Shown: positions 21,499 through 32,680 of the stretch, piece after piece
How positions within the stretch are numbered: position 1 is the stretch's first letter
Layout of the letters: each line of letters begins with the position of its first letter
From: Adineta steineri
Lineage: Eukaryota; Rotifera; Eurotatoria; Adinetida; Adinetidae
NCBI GenBank assembly: GCA_905250115.1
Contig: CAJNOI010000024.1
Span: 108,177-172,176 of the forward strand
Reading direction: 5' to 3'
DNA length: 64,000 nt
Notes under the pieces: generated by a model
The model's database searches: none
What the model saw: the letters and a program-made list of their open reading frames with translations, nothing else
Told to the model about the DNA's origin: nothing
Position numbers and translations under genes: made by a program

Positions 21499-24176
21499 TT
21501 TCTTGCTGTTGTTTTATTGAAGAAAATATTATTTTCTTACAAATCTAAAAAGATATAAAGGTCTGAAAAAATCTTTACTCTAGTTAATTGCATAAATCCT
21601 TAAATTTAAGTATACCAGCAAAATAAAGCTTTTTTTTATTGTAAACGTTGAGAATGAGTATGATAGCATTTTTAATGATATAATAATATTCATCTAGTAC
21701 TATAAATAAGATTATATTGAAACGGTCTATTAAATTGTAAAAATTATTAAAAAGATAGATCATTCAATATTTACCAATAAAGAAATACGTATAAGATGAT
21801 AATAATATGATTTTATATTTATTGATACAATAAATATGCCTACCTATGAACACATATGTACATAGTCAACCAGTTATATACACATGTATGTGCATAGATG
21901 CTTTGCTTTTTCAAGCGTATCAGTTTTATTTTTGAATATGTAATATTACTCATATCATTCTAACGGTTCAGTATATAAATAGCTATGAGTCATAATTATT
22001 CTACTCTAAGATAATTTCAGTCTAAAACGAACGTCATTTATTGATGTGTTATACAGTAAAAAAAGTTACTATAAATAGCATTTATCTTGAGACTTGGTAT
22101 CGACACAGATGAGAATATTTCACTTCATACAACCTTCAATTCTACAATCACATATATAACGATCAATTGTAGAGAGTAACTTATCGTCATATTTCATATA
22201 TAGTTGATTATTGAGCTACATCGCATATTTGTAGTGTGGACAGTACATGAGTGTATTGACAACAGATAATTATCGATATTGATACACCATCTCACTTAAC
22301 TCAGATGCGTTATTGTACATCGCGACAAACAAAAGAAAAGAAAAGTGTATATTAGTAAGTTCATTCGTTGAACTTGTTGGATATGAATGTGAAAGACAGG
22401 AGAGAGAAAGACGTCTAGATGTATTGTACAGTGATATAAAAAATGATATAAATCCGACATGAAGGAGAAATATTAATAGATTCTTAGGTATATGAATTTT
22501 TAACGAGTATATAACAATATTTTTTTTATTACATGGAAAATTCTCTATATTCTTATGAAATCATTTCGTGATAAAATGATTCAAACGCATCCGAAAAAAA
22601 ACAAAAATGAAATTCTCTATTTCTTATATCTATCATACCAGCTCATTATTGTTTCATCAACGAAGTCTTTGTCAATATTTTTCTCTTACTTCGTGTTTTA
22701 TATTCCATTTTGATATTGTTTTCTTCTTCTCATCGATAGCTAATGTATTTGTTGCAATTAAACCGTTGCTCACTTCACATACAATATGAATAGTTCTAAA
22801 AATTATATCAAAGTACTAGATGATCGCGCAGTAAAAAGAAGATTACTTTCATGCTATTTCTCTTACGCATAACTTGCTTGCTCGGCTAGTAAAACTTTTC
22901 ATTTTGCTTTTCTTTATGTTATGTGTTTCATTTCAATAATACTTACCAATGTTTACTCATAGATCGGGAAGATGTAGATGTATCTTCTCGCAAGTCATGC
23001 CTTTAAAATAGGTTCAGTCAAATTACAATAGTTAAAAATATCAGAAGATTTAGATAAGTTGTCTTCGAGATATGAATTTCTTAAAATATCCATGTAAAAT
23101 ACAATATACCTAAAGAAATTTTGTCTAAGAAATAATTTGTCCAATAACTTTAGCGTCTTATAAGCAAGTTAATCTTACTAGGAAAATAAAAACGGCATTC
23201 TCCAGAAGAATTATAATAAAATGTTTATATCTTAGCTAATTTCTGAATTGTATTTGTATTATTCTAAGATTTTTCTAATCTATACAAGATCTTATTAGTA
23301 ATAAACCAACATCCTCTAGAGATTATATTAGTAGTTTTTTTTTAACCGTAACAATTTTCTATCTTGACGGTGAAGAAACTACATATTGAACTGCATTGAA
23401 AATCAGTGTAACTGTTCATATGACAGGAAAAAAAGATTTATTCAGTTCATCACATTTATACTGAACACGGATTAGGGATCATCAATTTTTTAAAAACTAA
23501 TGAATTTCCTTTTTTTTAAAGATGTTTATATATCTCATAAAAATACTATTACAGATGTTACTATAAAATCATATAAGTTCAACTATTAGTAAATCTTTGT
23601 CATCGATTACACCATCTTACTATAACTATACTACAGAAAGAATTTTAATCGATTGTAAAATACTCGTTATTTACATTTATTGTATATATTGAAAAATTTA
23701 GGAATATAATTACAGAAATTAAACAACAGAATAAAGTTTCTGTAAAACTTGACAGGTTATTTTGCTTGCTGTTTATGATGGGAATACGTTTTTATTTGTT
23801 CTGTTTTTAAATGTTTAATTAATTTTAAGTAAATTATTGGTATTATATCTCCTATTTTTTATAAAAACTAATATAGCTGAAAGTGTGAATCAGTGCAATG
23901 TTTATTACTTTAATCTTGTTCTATTGTTCTCTCTTGATAAAAAGATAAAATTAAAATTTCTAACAACATGGACAATGAGTTTTGCTACTATCTTAGTTCT
24001 TTAAATTTTCATTTATTACAGGATATGAGTAAATACATAAGAAGTTCGATCATACTAAATCAAGTTTCTGTGTATCAAAGTTTTTGATTTTCAAATTAGC
24101 TAGATCTGTTATAGATATACAACGAATAAATATTAACTATGACAATTTACAAAAACAGTTTATGTATTTTTTTATA
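21499..24176. other. Long intergenic AT-rich stretch
   Basis: No frame longer than 60 codons (22607-22789, low complexity) and no RNA gene seen. It ends where the first flank of the duplicated surface-protein unit begins. Confidence 0.4.
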
Positions 24177-24413
24177 TGTTGGAAAATACCAGTAGTTGCA
24201 CTATCATGTATTATTCATCTTCAAGCATAAAATCCACTTATTTTTCTTTTTGTTTCCACCGTTACTTATTTCCTTCTAAAAGTATTCATCTTCTCTATGG
24301 AAATGACTCATTTAATCAGCATATTTTCTTCTTTTTCTTTCATGTTCTACGTTGAACACTATTATACAATAATATATTTCATATTCTTTCGTTATTTGAA
24401 TGAACAGCCTTTT
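24177..24413. repeat. Duplication flank A, first copy (direct repeat)
   Basis: About 235 bases from tgttggaaaataccagtag to the end of the Phe/Ser-rich text are repeated at 25928-26150 with the same order and orientation and a few substitutions. The pair brackets the first surface-protein gene and its 3' repeat, so it marks the ends of a unit of about 1.75 kb. Confidence 0.8.
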
Positions 24414-24649
24414 TTACCTTGAGGTTGTGTATACTGTATCCACCTAGCAACTACATCCTTTCAAAGAAATCTCTTCCACTAAAGAACATCAGTAGACAGT
24501 GAACATGAAAAGAAAAGGAAGAGAAAATTTGTGAAGACAAAGAAGGTTGTGAATGCACGTCTTTTTCCAAAAGCTGTTTTTTCTTTTGTTGGGATTTTTT
24601 CCGCTTCTTTGCCTCATTCAATAAACAAGGAAGAGAGTCATAGTAGTAC

Positions 24650-24656
24650 TATAAAA
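24650..24656 (+). promoter_or_regulatory. TATA box of the first surface-protein gene
   Basis: The TATAAAA lies 72 bases upstream of the ATG at 24728. The equivalent element of the second copy is at the same distance, and the surrounding upstream sequence is conserved between the copies. Confidence 0.6.
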
Positions 24657-24727
24657 GCTCACATCAACAATGAACATATTCACTCTTGCGCTTCATTTCA
24701 AAATCGTGATCTTCAAATAACAATCTC

Positions 24728-25162
24728 ATGCAGTCAATAGTGCTCTTTCTTCTGGTGGCAACAGTTATTGGTGTAGCTCAATCTCAGTCATGGGGTGGCA
24801 CTTACACGGCTGATTCATCGTGCAACACAGCCACTTGCTGTTGTTTAAGCGGACATATTTTGGTGACAAGTTTGTCGGGAAATAGCTATATAATCAGCTC
24901 CAGTGCGAGTGGTGTCTGTAACAGTACCTTATTCACAGGCACTCTCTATACAAATGGCTATGCGGGTTCGATTGTGGTAAACAGCGACAATGGTACAGTG
25001 TCACTCAGCTCCGACAGTCTCACTATTAATATCACCGATCCAATCAACTCAACATGCAGTGCGAAGGGAATCAAAAGTGGTACCGTGGCACAACACGCTA
25101 ATATCATCACGTTATTAGCTCTATTTCAACTTGGTATGGTGGTCACCATCTCAACAAAATGA
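24728..25162 (+). CDS. Small secreted GPI-anchor-type surface protein, copy 1
   Basis: The 144-residue protein has a signal peptide (MQSIVLFLLVATVIGVAQSQ). The mature part is Ser/Thr/Gly rich and starts SWGGTYTADSSC, with a tight cysteine group (CNTATCCCLSG), two further Cys and several N-glycosylation sites (NST, NGT, NIT). The C-terminal hydrophobic stretch (NIITLLALFQLGMVVTI) with almost no tail suggests a GPI signal. It is paralogous along its whole length to the gene at 28543. The family is unknown to me. The start is fixed by the signal peptide and the TATA distance. An overlapping frame at 24531-24740 is only leader sequence. Confidence 0.8.
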   Translation: MQSIVLFLLVATVIGVAQSQSWGGTYTADSSCNTATCCCLSGHILVTSLSGNSYIISSSASGVCNSTLFTGTLYTNGYAGSIVVNSDNGTVSLSSDSLTINITDPINSTCSAKGIKSGTVAQHANIITLLALFQLGMVVTISTK

Positions 25163-25254
25163 AATATATCAAATTGTTCTCACTAGACTTTTCCTTGTTT
25201 TGTAATTAATCAATTTTTTATAATTACTCTGGAAAAAAAATTAATCCTTTTACA

Positions 25255-25935
25255 TAGTTACTCTTGAAAATATATCATTTATTAAATTCTATTCACAGAT
25301 ACTTGTCTATTAATTTTAAGCAGATTGTTTTCATAAATATACTCGTTTGTAATCAATCAATTCTTTAAGTTAATGTTCAGTTTGTTCCAATAATAGTTTT
25401 AAGATCGGACATATATGAAAATGTTTTCACAAAGTATTGATGATGATGATGATGATGATCGACAATTATGCTTTTTAATTTTTGAAAATACATATCAATA
25501 ATTAGTACTTCTATTCATATCTTTATTATTTACATTGATTATTGGATTAATCGTTGGTTTTCATATATTCTACATTTTTTCTTATGAGAGTTATACAATA
25601 AATATTGAACTTGTTGTTTTTAGTATTTTTAGATTCATCTTTGATAATCATTACGATGATATATCTCGTTTGTATTTCTTAAGATTTCATGCTATTTTTA
25701 GTATGCGTTGTGATTGATTAATTCTTGTTGTTGTTGATTCACTTTCTTATATTGATGACTTTATGTTTGCATTTGTTGTATGTCTTATAGAGTTTCTCTT
25801 TTGATTAGCATTTTTGTATTTTTTCATTGAATTTTTGAGTTGGAAATTTCAGTGGTGGCCAACTTTTATGAATTCTGGGAGTGGATGGGGATGAATATTA
25901 CACTCCACCCACATCTACATCCTCACATGTTGGAA
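25255..25935. repeat. Repeat R, copy 1 (downstream of surface-protein gene 1)
   Basis: Shares long near-identical text with 29085-29870 and 32665-33415, including the words aagatcggaca, tttcacaaagtattgatgatg, gttggttttcatatattctac and atgcgttgtgattgatt. It ends in a short GT/AC hairpin (gtggatggggatg ... cacccacatc, about 25883-25925). A 60-codon frame inside (25535-25717) is also open in copy 3 but broken in copy 2. Confidence 0.8.
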
Positions 25936-26150
25936 AATACCAGTAGTTTCACTGTCATGTATTATTCATCTTCAAGCATAAAATCCACTTATTTTTCTTT
26001 TTGTTTCCACCGTTACTTATTTCCTTTTAAAAGTATTCATCTTCTCTATGGAGATGACTCATTTAATCACCATATTCTATTCTGTTTCTTCCGTGCTCTA
26101 TGTTGAATACTATTATACAATGATATATATCATATCCTTTCATTAGTTGA
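25928..26150. repeat. Duplication flank A, second copy
   Basis: Direct repeat of 24177-24413, immediately following the hairpin that closes repeat R copy 1. Small substitutions only, such as agtagttgcact to agtagtttcact. Confidence 0.8.
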
Positions 26151-27049
26151 ATAAACAGCTTTTTTTGTATTGATTTACAATATTGTGAATATACATATGG
26201 AGCAACTAAAATGGTAAAGAAGTAATAGCGTGAACAGTTATGATAATAGCAAGAAATAAAAGATACAAGATAAAATATGCACATAAATCTTTTTCTTACA
26301 GTTCCTATTTCTTTTCGTTTGAAACGAGGATGAGTGTGAGGCTGTGGATGATTATTTTTCTGTATTAGATTCAGACACTCTCTAGATCATAATATAAGAG
26401 TAGTACTTTATCTTTACTTTACCAAATACAGTAAATTTAATTTACCTTACTTTATCGAGTAAACTAAAGTAAACAATAGTGAAATTATATATTTCAGGTT
26501 TCTTGACAATTTCTTAGTTCAGGATCATATATACATAATCCTAAAACGTATCAAAGTTTATTAAACATTGTTTCATTTTAAGAGTATCGGAAAAGAATAA
26601 TAATTAAACCCGAAAAATGTCAATCTTTTATGAATGCATGAAAAATATTGTTTGATTAACTTCACTTTACTTTTTGAAAGTAAAGTACTACTTCGATCAT
26701 GGTAGCTATAATCATTCTCTAAGTTTATTTTAAATAAACAAAAACTTATTCAAAATTCATCTCACACATTCTTTTTATACACTATAACAAATCACATCCA
26801 ATTGAATGAGTATTATACCATTCAATTCTTCACAACATTATCAATCTGTAAATTTTAATTGTTAAGACAAAGTATTTTATATTCATTTGTTTGATCTTTT
26901 GTAAATAACATCAGATTAACAAGATATTTTATTAATGAGACATACATCTGTATTAAAAATAATAAATATCAAATAAAAAACAAATTTTTGAGATTGCGAA
27001 AGTTTTTATATAACAGAATTTGGCATATTTATAAACAAATATCTCCAAA
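26151..27049. other. Intergenic AT-rich stretch
   Basis: Contains runs of imperfect tttactttac / agtaaagt words at about 26410-26475 and 26660-26695. No gene seen. Confidence 0.35.
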
Positions 27050-27433
27050 CTAACGATATGCTGTTGAACATTGCATATTATTACAACCATCTTCTTTCTT
27101 CTTACAAGGCTATGCATGTCCACTTGATCTCACTGCTTGAACACAATATTCAGATAATGATGATGATGATGCTGTTTCGTTACTTAATCGACAATATGTT
27201 TTCGAATATATTCCACATATTTCTCTAGGACAACAAATATCATTTGAGTTATTGCATGATTCAAGTGGTCATCTAAATCGCTTTTCTGTACAATTTTCAT
27301 TACAATATTGTGTTGAAGATTTACAAACCGATTTATCTTTTAGGCGACTAGTTTTTAATGAAAATTCATTTGATTGACATTCAACAATAAGTAATGATAA
27401 AACAATCAAACCAATAGTAAACAATTTCAACAT
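27050..27433 (-). pseudogene. Cysteine-rich secreted protein, two in-frame stops
   Basis: The minus strand from ATG 27431-27433 encodes a clear signal peptide (MLKLFTIGLIVLSLLIVECQ) followed by a cysteine-rich domain (SVCKSSTQYCNENCTEKRFR; then ESCNNSNDICCPREICGIY; later EYCVQAV, PCKKKEDGC and MQCSTAYR) and a final stop at 27050-27052. All parts share one frame of 127 codons. It is interrupted by TGA at 27269-27271 and TAG at 27110-27112. The spacing of cysteines (including an ICCP pair) suggests a small disulfide-rich secreted protein; I do not recognise the family. No intron removes either stop, so this is a probable pseudogene. The stops split it into pieces too small to stand out as open frames. 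Confidence 0.6.
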
Positions 27434-28010
27434 TTTTAAACGATTTTAATCGAATATATAAAAAGAAAACAAAAATCAGTTTTAATTCAAATAGACAAAT
27501 AAAAAGTACCTTTAAGAATATATTTGTCTTATGTAATTTTCATTGAATAAATTATGATGATATTATAAATATTGTTTCTTTTATTTGTTCTCATCTATTT
27601 CAAGATTTTACCTTCAAATTTTCTCGATGACAAATATTACTTATTTCATCATTAGTATAGAAACAATAATAAACCTAATTTATCTTGACGATTGTGTTAG
27701 GCGCAAACACACGAACATACCCTTTTCTTATTTATTTAATGATTAAATTTCATAACCATCGACAAAGTTTTTGTCACGATTTTTCTTAGAAATAAATTCT
27801 TAAATGATGAACCTCTTATTTCATTCATAGAAAAGATTTTTATTTTATCAACAAATATCTTTTATGATTTAGGAGAAATATTAATCAATGCTTTTGATTT
27901 GAGTGTTTTATATTCTAATATTAATAATTACTCTTAGAAACAAATGGAGATTGTTAATCAATTCTCATTAATTCAATGTAGCATACTTATTTATACGGAT
28001 TCATTTTGAG
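27434..28010. other. Intergenic AT-rich stretch
   Basis: Upstream of the cysteine-rich pseudogene. I see nothing else in it before the GT/AC hairpin that starts near 28011. Confidence 0.4.
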
Positions 28011-28106
28011 GGTGTGGGTGTGGGTGTGAATGGATATGAGTTTCTACTCTCTATTTTACACACGCACATCCATATCTAAACCTACACCCAGATCCGGACC
28101 CACATC
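28011..28106. repeat. GT/AC telomere-like hairpin upstream of surface-protein copy 2
   Basis: The text gagggtgtgggtgtgggtg is followed after about 50 bases by its near complement (acctacacccagatcc, cccacatcctc). The internal part (gaatggatatgagtttctac ... cacacgcacatcca) is almost identical to 32608-32655, in front of repeat R copy 3. Confidence 0.7.
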
Positions 28107-28465
28107 CTCGATCAGTAAACATTTTAATACAAGCTTTTCGGAACAAGAAATCGTTTGAAATATATCTTCTGTGAGCCTGGGTAACTTCTAAGACATTTTC
28201 TTAAGACTGAAAAAATTATGTGACGCTCTCTCCCACAACGGAAAGATTCAGAGCCAGTCGGGCGGTTGCAAATGAATCTCTCTCAATAAAGAACATTTGT
28301 AGACAGTGAATACGAAAAAGAAAGAAAAGGAAGAAAAAATTTGTGAGGAGAAAGGAGGTTGTGAGTGCACGACTTTTTCTCCGAAATCTGTTTTTTTCTT
28401 ATCACGGGTTTTTTCCCGCTATTTGTTTTTCATTAGGTAAACAAGAAAGAGAGTCACAGTGGTAC

Positions 28466-28472
28466 TATAAAA
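28466..28472 (+). promoter_or_regulatory. TATA box of the second surface-protein gene
   Basis: The TATAAAA lies 71 bases upstream of the ATG at 28543. Its context (gtactataaaagc) is the same as in the first copy. Confidence 0.6.
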
Positions 28473-28542
28473 GCCCCCCATTAATGATGAACACACTCAC
28501 TTATATTTCATTTCAAAATCGTGATCTTCAAAACACAATCTG

Positions 28543-28980
28543 ATGCAGTTAACGGAACTATTTCTTCTGATGACAATTGTTATTGGTGCAGCTCAATGTC
28601 AGTCATGGGCCGGCACTTACACGCCCGATTCATCTTGCAGCACATCTGCTTGCTGCTGTTTAAGCGGACAGGCAGTGGTAACAAGTTTGTCGGGAAATGC
28701 ATACATGGTTAACTCTGGTGCGAGCGGTATGTGTGCTGGTGGTAACACATTCACTGGCATCCTCTATACAAGTGGCTATGTAGGTTCGATTGTGATGGGC
28801 GTCGACAATGATACAGTATCACTCAGCCCCGACAGTGTCAACATTACTGTTACCAACCCAACTCACCCAGCATGCAGTGGCAAGGGATACAAGAATGGTA
28901 CCATCGGACAGCAGTCTAATATCATCATGTTATTAGCTCTATTTCTAGTTGGTATAATGATCAACATCTCCACCAAATGA
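28543..28980 (+). CDS. Small secreted GPI-anchor-type surface protein, copy 2
   Basis: The 145-residue paralogue of the gene at 24728 has a signal peptide (MQLTELFLLMTIVIGAAQCQ), a mature start SWAGTYTPDSSC, the same cysteine cluster (CSTSACCCLSG), conserved VTSLSGN, TFTGILYTSGY and VSLSPDSVNITV blocks, and a hydrophobic C-terminus (NIIMLLALFLVGIMINI). All cysteines of the mature region are conserved, while loop residues differ. Both copies have intact frames and TATA boxes, so both may be expressed. The upstream leader (28260-28540) is also duplicated. The function is unknown; a surface-coat or adhesion role is only a guess. Confidence 0.8.
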   Translation: MQLTELFLLMTIVIGAAQCQSWAGTYTPDSSCSTSACCCLSGQAVVTSLSGNAYMVNSGASGMCAGGNTFTGILYTSGYVGSIVMGVDNDTVSLSPDSVNITVTNPTHPACSGKGYKNGTIGQQSNIIMLLALFLVGIMINISTK

Positions 28981-29084
28981 AATATCTCAAGTTGGTCTCA
29001 CTAAAGTTTTGCTTTTTTTTCTCGTTTTACATTTAATCAACTAACATAATTATTCTGGAAAAAAAATTAACCAATTTATATAAT

Positions 29085-29870
29085 CACTCTGGAAAATAAA
29101 TAATCTAATAAAAAAAATATATCATTCATTAAAGTCTATTTACAGATACGTCTCTATTAGTTTTAAGCAGATTGTTTTCATAAATATACTCGTTTGCAAT
29201 CAATCAATTCTTTAAGTTGATGTTCAATTTGTTTCAATGATAATTTTAAGATCGGACATGTTTGTGAATATTTTCACAAAGTATTGATGATAATGATTGA
29301 TGATCAACAATTATGCTTTTCAATTTTTGAAAATACATATCAATAATTTGTACTTCTATTCATATCTTTATTATTTACATTGATTATTGGATTACTTGTT
29401 GGTTTTCATATATTCTATATTTTGTTTTATTTTATGAGAGTTATACAATAGATATTGAACTTGTTGTTTTTAATATTTTTAGATTTGTTTTTTGATAATC
29501 ATTACGATGATATATCTTGTTTGCATTTCTTAAGATTTTATGCTATTTTTAGTATGCGTTGTGATTGATTAATTCCTGTTGTTGTTGATTCACGTTCTTA
29601 TATTGATGATTTTATGTTTGCATTTGTTGTATGTCTTATATAGTTTCGTTTTTGATTGCATTTTGTAATTACTGTTTCTTTTTTTGGTTTTTCATGTAGT
29701 TGTTATTTTTTTTCTTAATTAGCATTTGTATTTCTGTTGGTTTCATTTATTTCGTTGGAAATTTCAGCAGTGACCAAATCCGGTGAATTCTGAGTGTGTG
29801 TGGCGATTGATATTATGTCCCTCTAACCCATATCTTCACACACGCTCACAGCCCTACTCACAATCTTAAG
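29085..29870. repeat. Repeat R, copy 2 (downstream of surface-protein gene 2)
   Basis: Same text as copies 1 and 3. The 60-codon frame is broken here by small indels (gttttattttatgagag; gtttttttgataatc). It ends with a degenerate GT/AC hairpin at about 29793-29865. Confidence 0.8.
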
Positions 29871-30434
29871 ACATCTTTCTGACTCATTCAACTTCTTTTT
29901 TATTAATAATTGTCGCCGATATTTCTAAGAAAATTGTAACAGATCTTACAATGTTACTTCAATAAAACATGAATCTACTTTTTTTATTCATTGCCACGAT
30001 ACCAATAGCATGCTTGATAAAAAAAGTCGAAATGTTGCTTTTTTTCCTCGGTATTGTTACAACAAGCGTCCATGACTAAACAGCGCTCTGATGAAAAACA
30101 GCGAGAACGAGACCGTAGAAAGAACTGATAAAAAATTATTAAAACAGATTGTGTTGCGTTGTCAAAATTCATGTGACAACAAAGTGCATTCTGTACATTT
30201 ATACTACATAAATTGTATAGACAAAAACAACAAAGATGTAAAGAATAAAAATACAATAAAATACGCTATTGGCTTTTTTAATCCTTCGTCGGATGTTGCC
30301 TAGGAAGTTTTTTTGTTGTTTTCTGTCGTTCTTTGTAAAGAAAAAGTCATACACACAAAACAACAGCAACAGCTTGCATAGAAAATCTCCTTTTTGTCCA
30401 CTACAGTTCCCTATACTGATTTTATACTTTAACT
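29871..30434. other. Intergenic stretch upstream of the five-span membrane protein
   Basis: Several overlapping short frames exist on both strands, none with recognisable features. I see no TATA box that clearly fixes the downstream start. Confidence 0.35.
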
Positions 30435-31634
30435 TTGTACAAGAACATGGCTGTTTCATATGGTCAATACATGGGTTACCTCTTTGGTGTTGGTGCGGCA
30501 ATACTTGTAGTTATATCAATTGCTATCTATGTGATTATTTGGAAATACCCGAACCTGTTTCATAAAATACTTCGTTTAATGTTTCACATCGAAGTGTACG
30601 ATCCCAGCGAAGAAGGAAAAAAGAAAAAAACTGACTCACTGACAACTGCTAGTGATAGAGCTACGACGTCAGCGACGACGACATTGCCAGAAGTTCAAGC
30701 ATTCGAATCGCCTTCGTCTGCAATGCAAACGATAGACGCTGCAACACGATCGCGGGCGATTGAGATGCAAATGCCAACAGTAGCTGCACCTGAGAAATAC
30801 CTTGATGTATATGGAAAATACATTCATGCTAATACCTTTTCGAATAAATTTTTCTTAGCAATTATAATTGTCACAGTTTTGTTTACCGCTACTATTGCTT
30901 TTTATCAAGGAATTTTTCTTGCTAATATGACTGTGTATCCTGATGAACCATGTCCCAGTAATTTCATACAGATGGATTGCTATTTTGGAAGCGAACATAC
31001 CTATTTTAACTGTACACAAGGTCAACAAACTGACTCACGATTCGTGAACGGCAGTGCAATGTGTTTTCGATGGATTTTCCGTGATGTTTCAGTTAATGAT
31101 GTTATGACACAGTTTGGTGCTTGTTATGGGCTTTTAAATGCATTTCTTGCTATCATACAGGTTGTGCTACGCTTTCTACTATATTCCTTCACAAAACGTT
31201 TGGCGACTGAAAATGAAGATACAACGTCGAACGCAATTCCAACTCAAACAGCAGAAACAGCAGTGACATCAACATCTGTTGAAGATCAAGAAACAAAGCA
31301 TAGAAAAGCAAAATACGTATATATACATAAATACTTACTTCAAGCAAACCTTCTTGCTTTACACTTAGTGATGTTCGCCGCTTTCATCCCTATATTTATA
31401 TTTATCGGTAAAAAAGTAAACACCACAGTTTTAACGTATCTTATTTTGGCAACCATTGTCATGATGGCGATGATAGCCCTTTTATGGATCGTACGAATTG
31501 ACGTATTTGAAAATGATTTTATAAAAGCAGATCCTGTACAACAATCGCTATCAAAAGCTGTTGGCAGGCTTGACCAGCTAAAAAAAGCTGGAAGCACTAT
31601 AATCAGTTATTTTCCCTGTGGAAATAATGGATAA
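30435..31634 (+). CDS. Five-span membrane protein of unknown family
   Basis: The frame of 399 codons starts MYKNMAVSYG; Met5 (30447) has the better context (aacatggc). Hydrophobic segments: about residues 12-35 (GVGAAILVVISIAIYVIIW), 137-160 (FFLAIIIVTVLFTATIAFY), 230-250 (GLLNAFLAIIQVVLRFLLY), 300-320 (LLALHLVMFAAFIPIFIFI) and 330-352 (YLILATIVMMAMIALLWIV). The loop after the second segment has five Cys (PCPSNFIQMDC, FNC, MCFRW) and glycosylation sites (NMT, NCT, NGS), so it is probably outside the cell. Long Ser/Thr/Ala- and Glu-rich loops (residues 55-110 and 258-290) are probably cytoplasmic. I do not recognise the family; it is not a canonical GPCR. The sequence is single-exon. Confidence 0.7.
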   Translation: MYKNMAVSYGQYMGYLFGVGAAILVVISIAIYVIIWKYPNLFHKILRLMFHIEVYDPSEEGKKKKTDSLTTASDRATTSATTTLPEVQAFESPSSAMQTIDAATRSRAIEMQMPTVAAPEKYLDVYGKYIHANTFSNKFFLAIIIVTVLFTATIAFYQGIFLANMTVYPDEPCPSNFIQMDCYFGSEHTYFNCTQGQQTDSRFVNGSAMCFRWIFRDVSVNDVMTQFGACYGLLNAFLAIIQVVLRFLLYSFTKRLATENEDTTSNAIPTQTAETAVTSTSVEDQETKHRKAKYVYIHKYLLQANLLALHLVMFAAFIPIFIFIGKKVNTTVLTYLILATIVMMAMIALLWIVRIDVFENDFIKADPVQQSLSKAVGRLDQLKKAGSTIISYFPCGNNG

Positions 31635-31849
31635 CAAGAAGAAAGTATATACTTGCGACCAATAATTTTTAAAAAAAACCTTCTCTTATTTTACTTTGAT
31701 TTGCACTAACGACGAAACTCTACTAAATAAGTAAAAAGTTTTGACGTGATATTTTCCCCATAAGTAGGATCTGATAAAATTGGAAAATGTCAGGCAGGAT
31801 AAGCACTCATCGGCCTCCCATTCGGAGGAATCTCTGAAAAGTACTCTCG

Positions 31850-32680
31850 CTACATTTGTTCGCGCGATACTTGCTCCTCGGACATTTGCTCCCTAACGAC
31901 ATTTGCTCTCGTAACACTTGCTCCCCAATAATCATCTTGAGGGGTGGATGTGTCTGTGATTATGGTATGAGTATATTAATCATAACACACCTACATCCTC
32001 ACACTCATCCACACCCTCAAAAAATACATCCTATTCCGCAATGTTGAACATTGGAGGAATCAGTTCCGCACTGGAATCGATTCCGTTCAATTGCGGGAAC
32101 TCGATTGACACAGAACATAAGAGACCCGTTCGGCATTGATCGAACTCGACCGATTCCGGAGTTCCTAGGACTTGCCAGCGATTCCGGAATCACACCATTC
32201 TTCCCACCCACATTTGTGATGTTGTGCTGATAAGTTATTCCGCTTGGACACGATCTAATTCCGTTACGGAATTCCGGGAATTGCGTTAAGACAGAATTGA
32301 GTGGAACAGGGACTCCGGTTAAAGGGGGGGGGGGGGCGGGAGAGTCTCACCCCCCACAAAATTCGAAAAGTTGCCTGTCTTTCTGTCAAATTTCAAAAAA
32401 ACTTTCTGCCCAATTTTATAAAGTTTTCCTGAAAACTTGGTCAGAAACCTGGTCGAGGGTGGTTGTGGGATGGGTACGGGTATGCGTGTGGATGTGGGTG
32501 AGGATGTGAGTATGGGTGGGTGTAGATGTGGGTGAGGATGTAAGTATGGGTGGGTGTGAGGGTATGGGTGTGGGTGGGTGTGAGAATGTAGGTGTGGGTG
32601 TGAATGAATATGAGTTTCTACTCTCTATTTCACACACGCACATCCACATACAAACCTACACCCACACCCAAATAAATAAT
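31850..32680. repeat. GC-richer composite repeat island
   Basis: It contains a minisatellite of about four to five units of acatttgctcc(n) / acacttgctcc at about 31851-31927; a hairpin with GT and AC arms at 31938-32022; a section with many GATTCCG / AATTCCG words at 32033-32290; a run of 13 G at 32324-32336; and a GT-rich tract (tgtgggtg, tatgggtgggtgtg) at 32456-32600 with a matching AC arm at about 32630-32671. Composition differs strongly from the surrounding AT-rich DNA. No real coding frame is seen; the frames within it follow the repeats. Confidence 0.65.

Noticed and set aside
24531..24740. 69-codon frame over the leader of surface-protein gene 1
   Set aside because: It spans the TATA box and leader, and the equivalent frame in copy 2 differs in its end. 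The leader is conserved as DNA, not as protein.
25438..25460. GAT trinucleotide run as the start of a CRISPR-like or satellite array
   Set aside because: Only a short microsatellite inside repeat R; no spacers or long repeats.
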